A stretch of 9,271 bases of DNA from a bacterium (GTDB lineage Bacteria > SZUA-79 > Acidulodesulfobacterales > Acidulodesulfobacteraceae): positions 1-9,271 of the forward strand of contig JAKACI010000041.1 of NCBI GenBank assembly GCA_021821565.1, given 5' to 3'. A program made the position numbers and the translations under genes. Under the pieces are notes generated by a model. It did not search any database, was not told the DNA's origin, and saw only the letters and a list, made by a program, of their open reading frames with translations. Shown one piece after another: positions 1 to 6,677 of the stretch (its first letter is position 1; each line of letters starts with the position of its first letter).

Positions 1-1
1 C

Positions 2-214
2 AGTTTTATAATTAATTCTTTTACCGATAATATCGGCGCAGTTAAATATATTAAAAAAGAAGGCAGAAAAGTTTTTATACATATTAATGAATTAGAAATA
101 GGTAAAACTTTTAATTCTATAAAGGAAGTTTACGATGGAGCCTTGCGCTTGGAAGCAGATGGGTTAATCGTAAAGATTATAAGCGCAAAAACAAATATAT
201 TAAAAAAGTTTTAA
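2..214 (+). CDS. 3' end of an unrecognised protein gene (partial)
   Basis: An open frame runs in from the left edge and stops at TAA 212-214, giving the last 70 residues of a protein. The fragment alternates hydrophobic strands and amphipathic helices (GRKVFIHINELEIG, then YDGALRLEADGLIVKII) and ends in a basic tail, NILKKF. This looks like the end of a small alpha/beta domain, with no membrane segment or cysteine motif. I do not recognise the family. The stop lies only 8 bp before the iorA start, so the two are probably co-transcribed and perhaps translationally coupled, since iorA has no Shine-Dalgarno of its own. The start and most of the gene lie outside the window. Confidence 0.55.
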   Translation, partial: SFIINSFTDNIGAVKYIKKEGRKVFIHINELEIGKTFNSIKEVYDGALRLEADGLIVKIISAKTNILKKF

Positions 215-222
215 ATCAATAT

Positions 223-2205
223 ATGGCAAATTTGTTTGTTGAAGGAAAATACGGCGATAAAGAAATAATTCTTGGAAATGAGGCAATAGCAAGAGGGGCA
301 TTAGAAGCGGGAGTAGGCTATGCATCTATGTATCCCGGAACTCCGGCTTCTGAAATTATCATTACTTTAGACAAAAATAAAAAATATATAAAAAATATCT
401 ATACCGAATTTAGTTTAAACGAGCATATTTCATTGCATGGAGCGATAGGAGCTTCTTGGTCTGGCATCAGGTCTTTATGCGCTATGAAGAATGTAGGTTT
501 GAATGTGGCCAGCGAACCCGCCCATTTTCTATCATATACAGGGGTTAAGGCGGGTCTCGTCCTTGCAATAGGATCAGACCCCGGAGCTCCCAGCAGTTCA
601 AATGAACAGGATGACAGATGGTATAGTTTACATACGTATATGCCCATCATAGAGCCTTCAGACATACAGGAAGCTAAAGACTTTACAAAAAAAGCTTTTG
701 AGATTTCAGAGCAATTTTCCTTCGGAATTATACTTATGGCACCGTCAAGATTGTGTCATAATGCAGGCATATTGCACTTTGGCGATTGTTTAGACAGAGA
801 TTTGATATCAGGAAATTTTAAAAAAGATCCTGAAAATTATCTTAATCTTTTTAATCTTGCCGTTAAGAATCATAAAAAATATCTTGAACGAAATGAACTC
901 CTTAAAAAGTACGCTAATATTTCTGAGTTAAATTTGATTATAGATACAATAGATACAAAAAATTGTTCAAGAAACAAATCTAGTAGAATAGGTTTTATTT
1001 CATCTGGAGTTATATATGCACATTTAATAGAAGCATTAAATTTTATTAATGAGGATGACTGTAAAATTTTAAAATTGGGGATTACTTTTCCTTTATCCGA
1101 AGAACTTATAAAAAGATTCTTAAACGATTTAGATGAAGTTGTTATTGTTGAAGAAGCGGAAGGTTTTTTAGAATTTCAAATTAAAAAAATAGCTTTTGAA
1201 ATAGGCTATAAAGGAAAAATCCACGGCAAAAATATATTTAATGCTTATGGAGAATTAACTATAGACGATGTTATTAAGGGCGTAACTAATTTTTTAGGAA
1301 AAACCCTCCCGGAATATTTTGATGCCGCAGTTAAGAATTTAGAGCTGTTTTCAGATAAAATTCCTCAAAGAATGGGAACTTTTTGCGTGGGTTGTCCTCA
1401 TCGCGGTACCATTTATTCAATTTTAAAAGCAGCGGGATATTCCAATACGGATTCTAAAGACAGAGATGTTATTATAGCCGGCGATATCGGATGTTATACT
1501 CTTGGACTGCTGCCGCCGTATAACGCTATGGATTGGCTAACATGTATGAATTCGGGATTAAGTATAGGACAAGCCATCAGTATTGCCGATAAGAGCAAAA
1601 AAATAATAGCTTTAGTCGGAGACTCCACTTTTTATCATTCTGGTATACCGGTTTTAATGAATGCGGTGCAGAATAATTCAAATATTTTATATATTATTCT
1701 TGATAATAGCTGGACTGCAATGACGGGACACCAAAAAACTCCTTCAACTAAAATGGATATTGACGGAACATCCATTCCTAATGCTATTAATTTAAAAGAT
1801 TTGCTTAAATCATTAGGAATTTCTTATATTAAAACCATTGACCCTAATAGTGTAAAAAGATTCAGCGTCTTAATAAAAGAAGCTTTAAAAGAAAAAGGTT
1901 TAAAAGTAATAATTGCCAAAAGAGAATGTATTCTTCAGGAAGAAAGAAGAAATAAAATAAAAAAAATAAAAAATGTCAAATTAGATAATAAACCCGAAAT
2001 TATATATGAATTGCAAAAAGAGCGCTGTGTTAAATGTAACGAATGTTTTGTTGAATTAGCGTGTCCAGCGATTCAGTTAAAAAAAGAAGGTAATAATAAA
2101 GAATTTTATTTTATAGATACTGTTTCATGTGTTAGATGCGGGGTCTGTTACGAAGTATGCTCTAACAGCGCAATAAGGAAAGTAGAATTTAATTTGCATT
2201 CATAA
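223..2205 (+). CDS. iorA: Indolepyruvate:ferredoxin oxidoreductase, alpha subunit (IorA)
   Basis: Large subunit of the cytoplasmic enzyme that oxidatively decarboxylates aryl-pyruvates (indolepyruvate, phenylpyruvate) to the aryl-acetyl-CoA, reducing ferredoxin (EC 1.2.7.8). The 660 residues match the family length. Domains in order: N-terminal pyrimidine-binding domain, with GNEAIARGALEAGV at 18-31 and YPGTPASEI at 37-45; a middle transketolase-C-like domain (about 255-360); the TPP-binding domain, with CVGCPHRG at 388-395, GDIGCYTLG at 420-428, GDSTFYHSG at 466-474 and DNSWTAMTGHQ at 494-504; and a C-terminal two-cluster ferredoxin domain. Cluster cysteines are C602/C605/C608/C614 and C636/C639/C642/C646. 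The last cysteine of the second set is followed by Ser rather than the usual Pro. The ATG at 223 gives the standard family N-terminus. No Shine-Dalgarno precedes it, and the upstream stop is 8 bp away. Its partner iorB follows after an element-containing gap. Substrate preference among aryl-pyruvates is inferred from the family. Confidence 0.95.
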   Translation: MANLFVEGKYGDKEIILGNEAIARGALEAGVGYASMYPGTPASEIIITLDKNKKYIKNIYTEFSLNEHISLHGAIGASWSGIRSLCAMKNVGLNVASEPAHFLSYTGVKAGLVLAIGSDPGAPSSSNEQDDRWYSLHTYMPIIEPSDIQEAKDFTKKAFEISEQFSFGIILMAPSRLCHNAGILHFGDCLDRDLISGNFKKDPENYLNLFNLAVKNHKKYLERNELLKKYANISELNLIIDTIDTKNCSRNKSSRIGFISSGVIYAHLIEALNFINEDDCKILKLGITFPLSEELIKRFLNDLDEVVIVEEAEGFLEFQIKKIAFEIGYKGKIHGKNIFNAYGELTIDDVIKGVTNFLGKTLPEYFDAAVKNLELFSDKIPQRMGTFCVGCPHRGTIYSILKAAGYSNTDSKDRDVIIAGDIGCYTLGLLPPYNAMDWLTCMNSGLSIGQAISIADKSKKIIALVGDSTFYHSGIPVLMNAVQNNSNILYIILDNSWTAMTGHQKTPSTKMDIDGTSIPNAINLKDLLKSLGISYIKTIDPNSVKRFSVLIKEALKEKGLKVIIAKRECILQEERRNKIKKIKNVKLDNKPEIIYELQKERCVKCNECFVELACPAIQLKKEGNNKEFYFIDTVSCVRCGVCYEVCSNSAIRKVEFNLHS

Positions 2206-2302
2206 ATAAATTCTGAACCGCAGATAAATTTTCTTAATAATAAAGAAGGCAAAACTGAACTGAAAATTATTGCATAAGGTAAAATTAAAATAATACAATA
2301 AC

Positions 2303-2420
2303 CTTAAATCACCGTTAGAAACTATTGAAGTTACTTTGAAGTTACTTTGAAGTTACTTTAACTAAAATTGTTTCAACATGTAATAAATACAGAAAAATAA
2401 ATTTCTAACGGTGATTTAAG
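2303..2420. repeat. 118-bp element with perfect 19-bp inverted ends (MITE-like)
   Basis: The left arm CTTAAATCACCGTTAGAAA (2303-2321) and the right arm at 2402-2420 are exact reverse complements. They enclose 80 bp that code for nothing and hold a tandem 11-bp repeat. The element fills most of the iorA-iorB gap, and its right arm ends 10 bp before the iorB ATG. A near-identical arm occurs again at 8909-8927, so this is a dispersed sequence. The size, terminal inverted repeats and lack of coding capacity fit a miniature inverted-repeat transposable element. I see no convincing target-site duplication, unless the terminal TTAA, present at both ends, is the target. A paired operator or an RNA stem-loop acting on iorB is the alternative reading. 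Confidence 0.6.
2325..2357 (+). repeat. Three tandem copies of an 11-bp repeat
   Basis: TTGAAGTTACT is repeated three times without a mismatch (2325-2335, 2336-2346, 2347-2357), followed by a decayed partial copy (TTTAACT). The array lies just inside the left arm of the 118-bp inverted-repeat element. An 11-bp period is close to one helical turn, so copies would face the same side of the DNA, as in arrays of protein-binding sites. Simple replication slippage inside a non-coding element would look the same. Confidence 0.8.
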
Positions 2421-2430
2421 TAATAGTATA

Positions 2431-3048
2431 ATGAGAAAATTCAATATAGCCATTACAGGTCTTGGCGGACAAGGAATAATAACCGCGGGTACTATACTTA
2501 AAAATGCCGTTCTTAATTCCGATCTGCAGGATGTATCCGGTTCTGAAAGAAGAGGAGGGGCTCAGAGAGAAGGATATGTGGAAGCATTTGTTAAATATAT
2601 TTTTTATGATTCAACTTCAGAAATGCAAAATCCGAGAAAAAATATACATTCTCCTATGATAGCATCGGGTGATGCCGATATTTTAATTTCATTAGAACCC
2701 TTAGAAACATTAAGGGCAATTTCTTATGTCAACAAAAATTCCGTCATTATTTTTAATACAAATCCGCATATTCCTATAAGTGTACGAATGGGGGCGAATA
2801 AATATCCTGAATTAGACGATATTTTAAATAGTCTTTATAATATAACGGATAAAGTTTTTTATTATGATTTTAATAAATTATCAATAAAAAATTTCGGTTC
2901 TATAATCTCGGTCAATGTTATTTCACTCGGCGTCGTATTTGCAAAAACAAATATACCTATATCTAAAGATATAATAGAAAATATTCTCCTAAAAGGTTCA
3001 AAAGCTCAGGATAACTTGAGAGCTTTTAATATTGGACTAAATTTATAA
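2431..3048 (+). CDS. iorB: Indolepyruvate:ferredoxin oxidoreductase, beta subunit (IorB)
   Basis: Small subunit partner of IorA, belonging to the 2-oxoacid:acceptor oxidoreductase gamma-type domain family. It completes the heterodimer that converts aryl-pyruvates to aryl-acetyl-CoA. The 205 residues are typical. The N-terminal glycine-rich loop GLGGQGI is at 10-16. The conserved arginine/glycine segment SERRGGAQREG (38-48) corresponds to the family's HGMAQRGG region but is more charged. SPMIASGDADILISLEPLETLR (about 74-95) is the other family signature. The ATG at 2431 gives the normal N-terminus. There is no Shine-Dalgarno: the 10 bp upstream separate the start from the right arm of the inverted repeat. 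In most genomes iorB directly follows iorA; here 225 bp intervene, so it may need its own promoter or depend on read-through across the element. Confidence 0.92.
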   Translation: MRKFNIAITGLGGQGIITAGTILKNAVLNSDLQDVSGSERRGGAQREGYVEAFVKYIFYDSTSEMQNPRKNIHSPMIASGDADILISLEPLETLRAISYVNKNSVIIFNTNPHIPISVRMGANKYPELDDILNSLYNITDKVFYYDFNKLSIKNFGSIISVNVISLGVVFAKTNIPISKDIIENILLKGSKAQDNLRAFNIGLNL

Positions 3049-3084
3049 AATACAATCATACTAAAGCTATTTCAACTAATCCCA

Positions 3085-3112
3085 TTTAAAATTGTAAATC
3101 TTGTGATATAAT
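3085..3112 (+). promoter_or_regulatory. Extended -10 promoter giving a leaderless udg mRNA
   Basis: The -10 box is a perfect TATAAT (3107-3112) preceded by TGA (3104-3106), which makes an extended -10. A weaker -35-like TTTAAA sits at 3085-3090 with a 16-bp spacer. Transcription would be expected to begin about 7 bp after the -10, at 3119-3120, which is the A of the udg ATG. No Shine-Dalgarno is present, consistent with a leaderless transcript. The boxes are seen directly; the start site is inferred. Confidence 0.55.
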
Positions 3113-3119
3113 TTAAAAT

Positions 3120-3803
3120 ATGGATGAAAAAATTAAAGAATCTGTTTTACAATATAAAGATAGTTTTGCTTTTAATTTAGCAATTAACGAATTCTATCAT
3201 TTTTATGAGGATAAAAAAGACGAAGCGCTCATACATCTTAAAAATAAAAAAATAAATAATTGTATAAAATGCAAACTTAGCGAAAGAAGAAATATGATAG
3301 TATTCGGCGAGGGTAGCCCCGACTCCGAATTAATGTTTATAGGAGAAGCGCCGGGCGCAGACGAAGACAAAACAGGAAAGCCTTTTGTGGGAAGAGCAGG
3401 TCAATTATTAACCAAAATTATTGAATCCATTAATCTTAAGCGAGAAAATGTGTATATAGCAAACATTGTAAAATGCAGACCCCCTGAAAATCGTAATCCG
3501 GAACCGGATGAAATTTCAAGCTGCAGCTTATTTTTAAAAGAACAGATTGATATAATAAAACCTAAAATCATATGTACTCTCGGAAAATTTTCAACGATGT
3601 TTATTTTTAATGAAATTAATAATATCGGTGGCGGAAAAAATTTTGAATTTGAAAAAATCGGCAGTCACAGAGGTAAAATTTATAATTATAAAGGTGTAAA
3701 AGTTATACCTACTTATCACCCGTCTTATTTACTTAGAAATCCGTCGGCAAAAAAAGATGTTTGGGAAGATATGAAATTAATAAGAAGCTTATTGTTAAAT
3801 TAA
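3120..3803 (+). CDS. udg: Type-4 (Fe-S) uracil-DNA glycosylase
   Basis: Removes uracil from DNA, the first step of base-excision repair after cytosine deamination or dUTP misincorporation. Family-4 features are all visible. The active-site motif GEAPGADED is at 75-83, followed by [12 protein letters not shown] (86-97). [13 protein letters not shown] is at 115-127, and the DNA-intercalating [10 protein letters not shown] motif at 199-208. Four cysteines that would hold the [4Fe-4S] cluster are C48, C51, C119 and C135; the CxxC plus 16-residue spacing matches the family. The protein is 227 residues, slightly longer than the roughly 200-residue thermophile enzymes because of a charged N-terminal extension of about 45 residues. 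It is not obviously linked in function to iorB, and a promoter next to its start suggests independent transcription. Confidence 0.93.
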   Translation: MDEKIKESVLQYKDSFAFNLAINEFYHFYEDKKDEALIHLKNKKINNCIKCKLSERRNMIVFGEGSPDSELMFIGEAPGADEDKTGKPFVGRAGQLLTKIIESINLKRENVYIANIVKCRPPENRNPEPDEISSCSLFLKEQIDIIKPKIICTLGKFSTMFIFNEINNIGGGKNFEFEKIGSHRGKIYNYKGVKVIPTYHPSYLLRNPSAKKDVWEDMKLIRSLLLN

Positions 3804-3935
3804 GTTAAATTAATTTATGTTCATTTCCTAAATATGAGATATACTAATAATATGTAATAATCAATATAATATAATATCCCAAAATTGTCGATAGAGATTA
3901 TTAATAGTGCTTTAATGTTTTAAAAAGATTAGATG

Positions 3936-3957
3936 AGCCGTCTAAATACCGACGGCT
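3936..3957 (+). terminator. GC-rich hairpin, possible udg terminator
   Basis: AGCCGTC (3936-3942) pairs with GACGGCT (3951-3957) around an 8-base loop and is followed by only a short TTTAAA. It lies about 130 bp past the udg stop, inside the inverted-repeat element. The stem is good, but the U-tract is too short for a confident intrinsic terminator. Confidence 0.3.
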
Positions 3958-3967
3958 TTAAACCGTA

Positions 3968-3987
3968 CCTGCCTGCGCAGGAATGAC
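3968..3987 (-). repeat. REP-like palindrome, first of an inverted pair
   Basis: On the minus strand this reads GTCATTCCTGCGCAGGCAGG, matching the beginning GTCATTCC-GCG of the unit at 4020-4046. It contains the exact 10-bp palindrome CCTGCGCAGG (3972-3981). It lies in opposite orientation to the second unit, about 32 bp away, as in paired extragenic palindromes. Confidence 0.55.
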
Positions 3988-4019
3988 GCCGAACGGGTGA
4001 CACGATAAATCTTCGCAAA

Positions 4020-4046
4020 GTCATTCCCGCGTGAGCGGGAATCCAG
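4020..4046 (+). repeat. REP-like palindrome (GTCATTCCCGC-GTGA-GCGGGAAT)
   Basis: ATTCCCGC (4023-4030) pairs perfectly with GCGGGAAT (4035-4042) around a GTGA tetraloop, flanked by GTC and CCAG. This is the widespread proteobacterial extragenic palindrome of the form GTCATTCCCGCG...GCGGGAATCCAG. Such repeats are commonly mobilised by RAYT-type transposases encoded elsewhere; none is encoded here. Confidence 0.7.
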
Positions 4047-4157
4047 AATAAAATTTTCTATCTGCAATTTTGGGATATTATATTATAGATAGTTAGCTGC
4101 TTTTTGCAAAATTGAATTTGCGGTATACTAATATGAGATATAATATTAATCATTGAA

Positions 4158-4182
4158 ATTAATAATTAATAATTAATAATTA
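4158..4182 (+). repeat. 7-bp AT tandem repeat
   Basis: ATTAATA occurs three times in a row (4158-4178) with a partial fourth copy. It lies 43 bp upstream of the nfeD start. This is low-complexity sequence; it may form an AT-rich upstream element but nothing specific can be assigned. Confidence 0.6.
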
Positions 4183-4224
4183 TATTGCATTAGTACAAAA
4201 CTTAATGTTATTTAAATAAATATT

Positions 4225-4695
4225 ATGGAAACTATAGCATACATTTTAGTAATTTTTGCTTTTGCGTTAATTGCGACTGAGTTTTTTGTGTTTTCATATG
4301 GAGCTTTAACGTCAATCAGCGCTATTTTATTTGTTATAGCAACAATTGTTATATTTATGTTTTCGCCTGTTGTTCCGGGTTTTTTTATTGATATAATTTT
4401 ACCTTCTTATGTAACATTGTTTATATTTATAATCATATTTATAATTTTGGGATACAAAGCTAATAAAACAAAGGTGAAATCATCAATAGACGGTATAATA
4501 AACTCTATTGCTTTTGTAACGGCAGATATACCCGATAATGGTTTTGGGCAAATAAATTTAAACGGCGAGATATGGGCGGCTTATTCAGACGGTCCTATTG
4601 AAAAAGGCAAAAAAGTCGTTATAGTAGAAGGTCCGCACTCTTTATCCGTTTCCGACAAAGATTCTTTAAAATTAAAAGTAAAGCCAAGCAGTTAA
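4225..4695 (+). CDS. NfeD-like membrane protein (short form)
   Basis: Membrane protein of the NfeD family, the usual genetic and physical partner of slipin/stomatin proteins in membrane microdomains. It is 156 residues, with about three hydrophobic segments (roughly 4-24, 28-48 and 57-77). These are followed by a C-terminal OB-fold-like beta domain at about 88-152, with conserved G-G-I-LNGE-W-A spacing (GFGQINLNGEIWAAYSDGPIEKGKKVVIVEG). The N-terminal ClpP-like serine protease domain of long NfeD proteins is absent, so this is a short, non-proteolytic form. The slipin gene follows 111 bp downstream, supporting the assignment. There is no Shine-Dalgarno before ATG 4225. A TTAAAT box at 4212-4217 lies at the right distance for a leaderless mRNA but is a weak match. 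Confidence 0.85.
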   Translation: METIAYILVIFAFALIATEFFVFSYGALTSISAILFVIATIVIFMFSPVVPGFFIDIILPSYVTLFIFIIIFIILGYKANKTKVKSSIDGIINSIAFVTADIPDNGFGQINLNGEIWAAYSDGPIEKGKKVVIVEGPHSLSVSDKDSLKLKVKPSS

Positions 4696-4806
4696 ATACA
4701 CCCCCCATCCGGAGCTTAATTTGTATAGTTATATAATCGGTAGTAAACAGTTTAATCAATAATAATATGCAGTTTTAATAATATGCTAAATTAATTTGGA
4801 GGCTAT

Positions 4807-5607
4807 ATGCAAGGTTTTGGAGTTTTATTCATAGCGGTTGTTATAATCGTTGCGATTATGATTATTCTGTATGCCGTAAGAATTATAACGGAATATGACA
4901 GAGCTGTTATATTCAGGCTCGGCAGGGCAATTGCGGTTAAAGGTCCAGGGATGATATTGCTGTGGCCTATTATTGACAGAATGGTTAGAGTCAGTTTAAG
5001 AATAATTACCTTTGAGGTTCCTTCCCAGGATGTAATAACAAAAGATAATGTTACCTTAAAGATATCTGCGGTGGTTTATTTTAAAATAGTAGATCCGCTT
5101 AATGCCGTAGTTCAGGTATCAGATTATTACAATGCAATTTCTCAACTTGCCCAAACAAGTTTAAGAAGCATCTGCGGCGAAGCCGAACTTGATAAACTTT
5201 TGGCGGAACGGGAAAAAATAAATTCAGAGATACAGGAAATATTAGATAAACATACCGGTCCTTGGGGTATTAAAATTACTATAGTAGAGTTAAAACAGAT
5301 TGATATGCCGCAGGATATGCAAAGAGCTATGGCAAGACAGGCGGAAGCCGAAAGAGACAGAAGGGCAAAAATAATCAACGCCGACGGAGAATTTCAAGCA
5401 GCTCAAAGATTAAGCGACGCAGCCAAGATTATTGCGGAAAATCCGATGGCGCTTCAGCTAAGGTATCTTCAAACGCTGAACGAAATATCTTCAACCAACA
5501 ATACGACGATGATAATGCCTATTCCTTTGGATATTATCAGAGAGATAGGTAAAAGCTTTAACGGCGGCAATGCGGGTAATAATATTTCTCAACCGAGTCA
5601 GCCATAA
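4807..5607 (+). CDS. Slipin (stomatin-like SPFH/band-7 membrane protein)
   Basis: Bacterial stomatin homologue that oligomerises on the membrane and organises microdomains. It is 266 residues, the usual slipin length. One N-terminal membrane segment (about 4-24) is followed directly by the SPFH domain (about 26-175), starting [14 protein letters not shown] and including [17 protein letters not shown] and [21 protein letters not shown]. An Ala/Glu/Arg-rich helical stretch (about 170-212) is the expected coiled coil. The C-terminal hydrophobic strand [12 protein letters not shown] (233-244) is typical of slipins, and a short Gly/Asn/Ser tail ends the protein. GGAGG at 4798-4802 is a proper Shine-Dalgarno, 4 bp before ATG 4807. 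Pairing with the upstream NfeD gene is the conserved arrangement; its exact client proteins are unknown. Confidence 0.93.
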   Translation: MQGFGVLFIAVVIIVAIMIILYAVRIITEYDRAVIFRLGRAIAVKGPGMILLWPIIDRMVRVSLRIITFEVPSQDVITKDNVTLKISAVVYFKIVDPLNAVVQVSDYYNAISQLAQTSLRSICGEAELDKLLAEREKINSEIQEILDKHTGPWGIKITIVELKQIDMPQDMQRAMARQAEAERDRRAKIINADGEFQAAQRLSDAAKIIAENPMALQLRYLQTLNEISSTNNTTMIMPIPLDIIREIGKSFNGGNAGNNISQPSQP

Positions 5608-5622
5608 TCGTAATTTTCAAAA

Positions 5623-5639
5623 TATAATAATACTATAAT
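5623..5639 (+). promoter_or_regulatory. Possible -10 boxes for the gnd operon
   Basis: Two perfect TATAAT hexamers lie in tandem (5623-5628 and 5634-5639) in the slipin-gnd gap, roughly 110 bp upstream of gnd. No good -35 box is present, and such hexamers are frequent in AT-rich DNA. They are the best promoter candidates for the three-gene operon downstream, nothing more. Confidence 0.3.
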
Positions 5640-5749
5640 ACAATGTTTATCGGCAGCAGCAATGTAATCGATAAAAGCTAATACAAATGCAAATGCGAAT
5701 ACCGCAAGTAATGTATTAACCAAAAAAAATAATTAAGGAGGTATTAATT

Positions 5750-6640
5750 ATGGAACTTGCTATGGTAGGTTTAGGAAAAATGGGTATTAATATGGTTTTT
5801 AGACTTTTAGAAGACGGGCATAAGGTAGTTGTTTTTAATAGAACCAAGTCTAAAGAAGAACCTGTGAAAAACAAAGGCGCTGTCGGTTCCGATTCAATTG
5901 AGGAATTAGTTTCAAAACTATCAAGCCCAAGAATAGTATGGCTTATGGTACCTTCGGGAGAAACTACCGATTTAATGCTTGAAGAAGTATCTAAATATAT
6001 TGAAAAAGGCGATATCGTGATTGATGGAGGCAATTCGTACTATAAAGATTCAATAAGAAGGTATAATATGCTTAAAGAAAAAGGAATGAATTTTCTTGAT
6101 GCAGGCACAAGCGGAGGCATATGGGGATTAAAAGAAGGCTACTGTTCGATGATAGGAGGCGAAAAAGAAATTTTTGACCATTGCGAGCCTATATTTAAAA
6201 CTCTGGCTCCGGAGAACGGATATTTATATTGCGGAAAATCCGGTGCGGGGCACTATGTCAAGATGGTTCACAATGCTATAGAATACGGAATGATGGAAGC
6301 TTACGCGGAAGGTTTTGAAATATTAAAATCAAGTAATTTCAATGTTAATTTGACGGATGTCACTGAATTGTGGAAACATGGTTCTGTTGTCAGGTCATGG
6401 CTTTTAGACCTTGCCCATAATGCTTTTAGATTAGATCCTGAGCTTGAAAATCTTAAACCTATAGTTGACGACTCCGGAGAAGGAAGATGGACATTAAAAG
6501 AAGCTATAGACAATGCGGTTCCAGCCCCTGTGCTTGCGGAATCCGTATTTGCAAGATTCAGGTCAAGACAGGAAAATTCTTTTGCCAATAGAGTGCTTGC
6601 AGCCTTAAGGCATCAGTTTGGCGGACATCCTGTTCATTAA
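5750..6640 (+). CDS. gnd: 6-phosphogluconate dehydrogenase, decarboxylating, short (YqeC/Gnd-like) form
   Basis: Converts 6-phosphogluconate to ribulose-5-phosphate and CO2 in the oxidative pentose phosphate pathway. The 296 residues match the short bacterial/archaeal form, not the 470-residue enterobacterial one. The Rossmann loop GLGKMG is at 7-12. The substrate motif is GTSGGIWGL (119-127), with IDGGNS at 91-96. The catalytic lysine is K171 in GAGHYVKMVHNAIEYGMM, with E178 as the acid. The C-terminal helical domain ends SRQENSFANRVLAALRHQFGGH. At the end of beta-2 the protein has FNRT (29-32), not the aspartate common in NAD-type short enzymes; Arg31 could contact the NADP 2'-phosphate, so NADP use is plausible. 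The strong Shine-Dalgarno AAGGAGGT (5735-5742) lies 7 bp before ATG 5750. It is first in an apparent operon with the cyclase-family gene (37-bp gap) and zwf. Confidence 0.93.
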   Translation: MELAMVGLGKMGINMVFRLLEDGHKVVVFNRTKSKEEPVKNKGAVGSDSIEELVSKLSSPRIVWLMVPSGETTDLMLEEVSKYIEKGDIVIDGGNSYYKDSIRRYNMLKEKGMNFLDAGTSGGIWGLKEGYCSMIGGEKEIFDHCEPIFKTLAPENGYLYCGKSGAGHYVKMVHNAIEYGMMEAYAEGFEILKSSNFNVNLTDVTELWKHGSVVRSWLLDLAHNAFRLDPELENLKPIVDDSGEGRWTLKEAIDNAVPAPVLAESVFARFRSRQENSFANRVLAALRHQFGGHPVH

Positions 6641-6667
6641 AATAATACAAGTTTAAAATTAAAATGT

Positions 6668-6672
6668 GAGGT
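6668..6672 (+). promoter_or_regulatory. Shine-Dalgarno that fixes the cyclase-gene start
   Basis: GAGGT at 6668-6672 ends 5 bp before ATG 6678. An in-frame GTG at 6666 would place the start on top of this site and has no ribosome binding site of its own, so ATG 6678 is the better start. Confidence 0.7.
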
Positions 6673-6677
6673 TTATT

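Larger units (their letters stand above)
3865..4087. repeat. 223-bp element with perfect 23-bp inverted ends
   Basis: The left end 3865-3887 and right end 4065-4087 are exact reverse complements over 23 bp, sharing the core ATATCCCAAAATTG. After a 2-bp mismatch a further GATAGA pairs, extending the arms to about 31 bp. The 177-bp interior is non-coding and richer in G+C than its surroundings. It holds a 7-bp hairpin and two REP-like palindromes in opposite orientation. The structure fits a non-autonomous (MITE-like) element or an extragenic palindromic cassette. If the true ends are CCCAAAATTG, the bases abutting both sides are ATAT, a possible but unconvincing target duplication. Confidence 0.65.
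3804..4224. other. 421-bp gene-free stretch between udg and nfeD
   Basis: No plausible coding frame is present on either strand. About half of it is the 223-bp inverted-repeat element at 3865-4087. The flanks are very AT-rich and carry a 13-bp direct repeat AATATGAGATATA (3831-3843 and 4130-4142), one copy on each side of the element. A simple 7-bp AT repeat (ATTAATA, three copies, 4158-4178) follows. A TATACT box at 4124-4129, with a weak TTTGCA 15 bp upstream, is a possible nfeD promoter, but in such AT-rich DNA it is poorly supported. Confidence 0.6.

Noticed and set aside
399..665. Minus-strand open frame inside iorA
   Set aside because: It is the antisense shadow of a well-conserved coding region, with no recognisable domain or ribosome binding site.
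2303..2420. CRISPR-like reading of the repeated 19-bp arms and 11-bp units
   Set aside because: The arms are inverted rather than direct, the 11-bp units have no spacers between them, and no cas genes are present.
2427..2432. Perfect TATAAT overlapping the iorB start codon
   Set aside because: A transcript from this box would begin inside the gene, after the ATG needed for the glycine-rich N-terminus; chance match in AT-rich DNA.
223..3048. IorAB linked to the cyclase-family gene as an indole/isatin catabolic pathway
   Set aside because: The family does include isatin hydrolase, but the genes are 3.6 kb apart in different transcription units and the hydrolase clearly groups with gnd and zwf.
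5142..5378. Minus-strand open frame inside the slipin gene
   Set aside because: Antisense of the conserved SPFH/coiled-coil coding region; its Ser/Leu-rich composition is what reverse reading of the helix produces.
5646..5675. TTTATCG/CGATAAA inverted repeat after the slipin gene as a terminator
   Set aside because: Only a 7-bp AT-rich stem with a 16-base loop and no T-tract.
5716..6033. Minus-strand open frame over the gnd start
   Set aside because: It overlaps the strong gnd Shine-Dalgarno and Rossmann coding region and has no homology features of its own.
6301..6588. Minus-strand open frame inside gnd
   Set aside because: Antisense shadow of the conserved C-terminal helical domain.
6666..6677. 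Upstream GTG start for the cyclase-family gene
   Set aside because: It would cover the GAGGT ribosome binding site of ATG 6678, and the four extra residues are not part of the family N-terminus.
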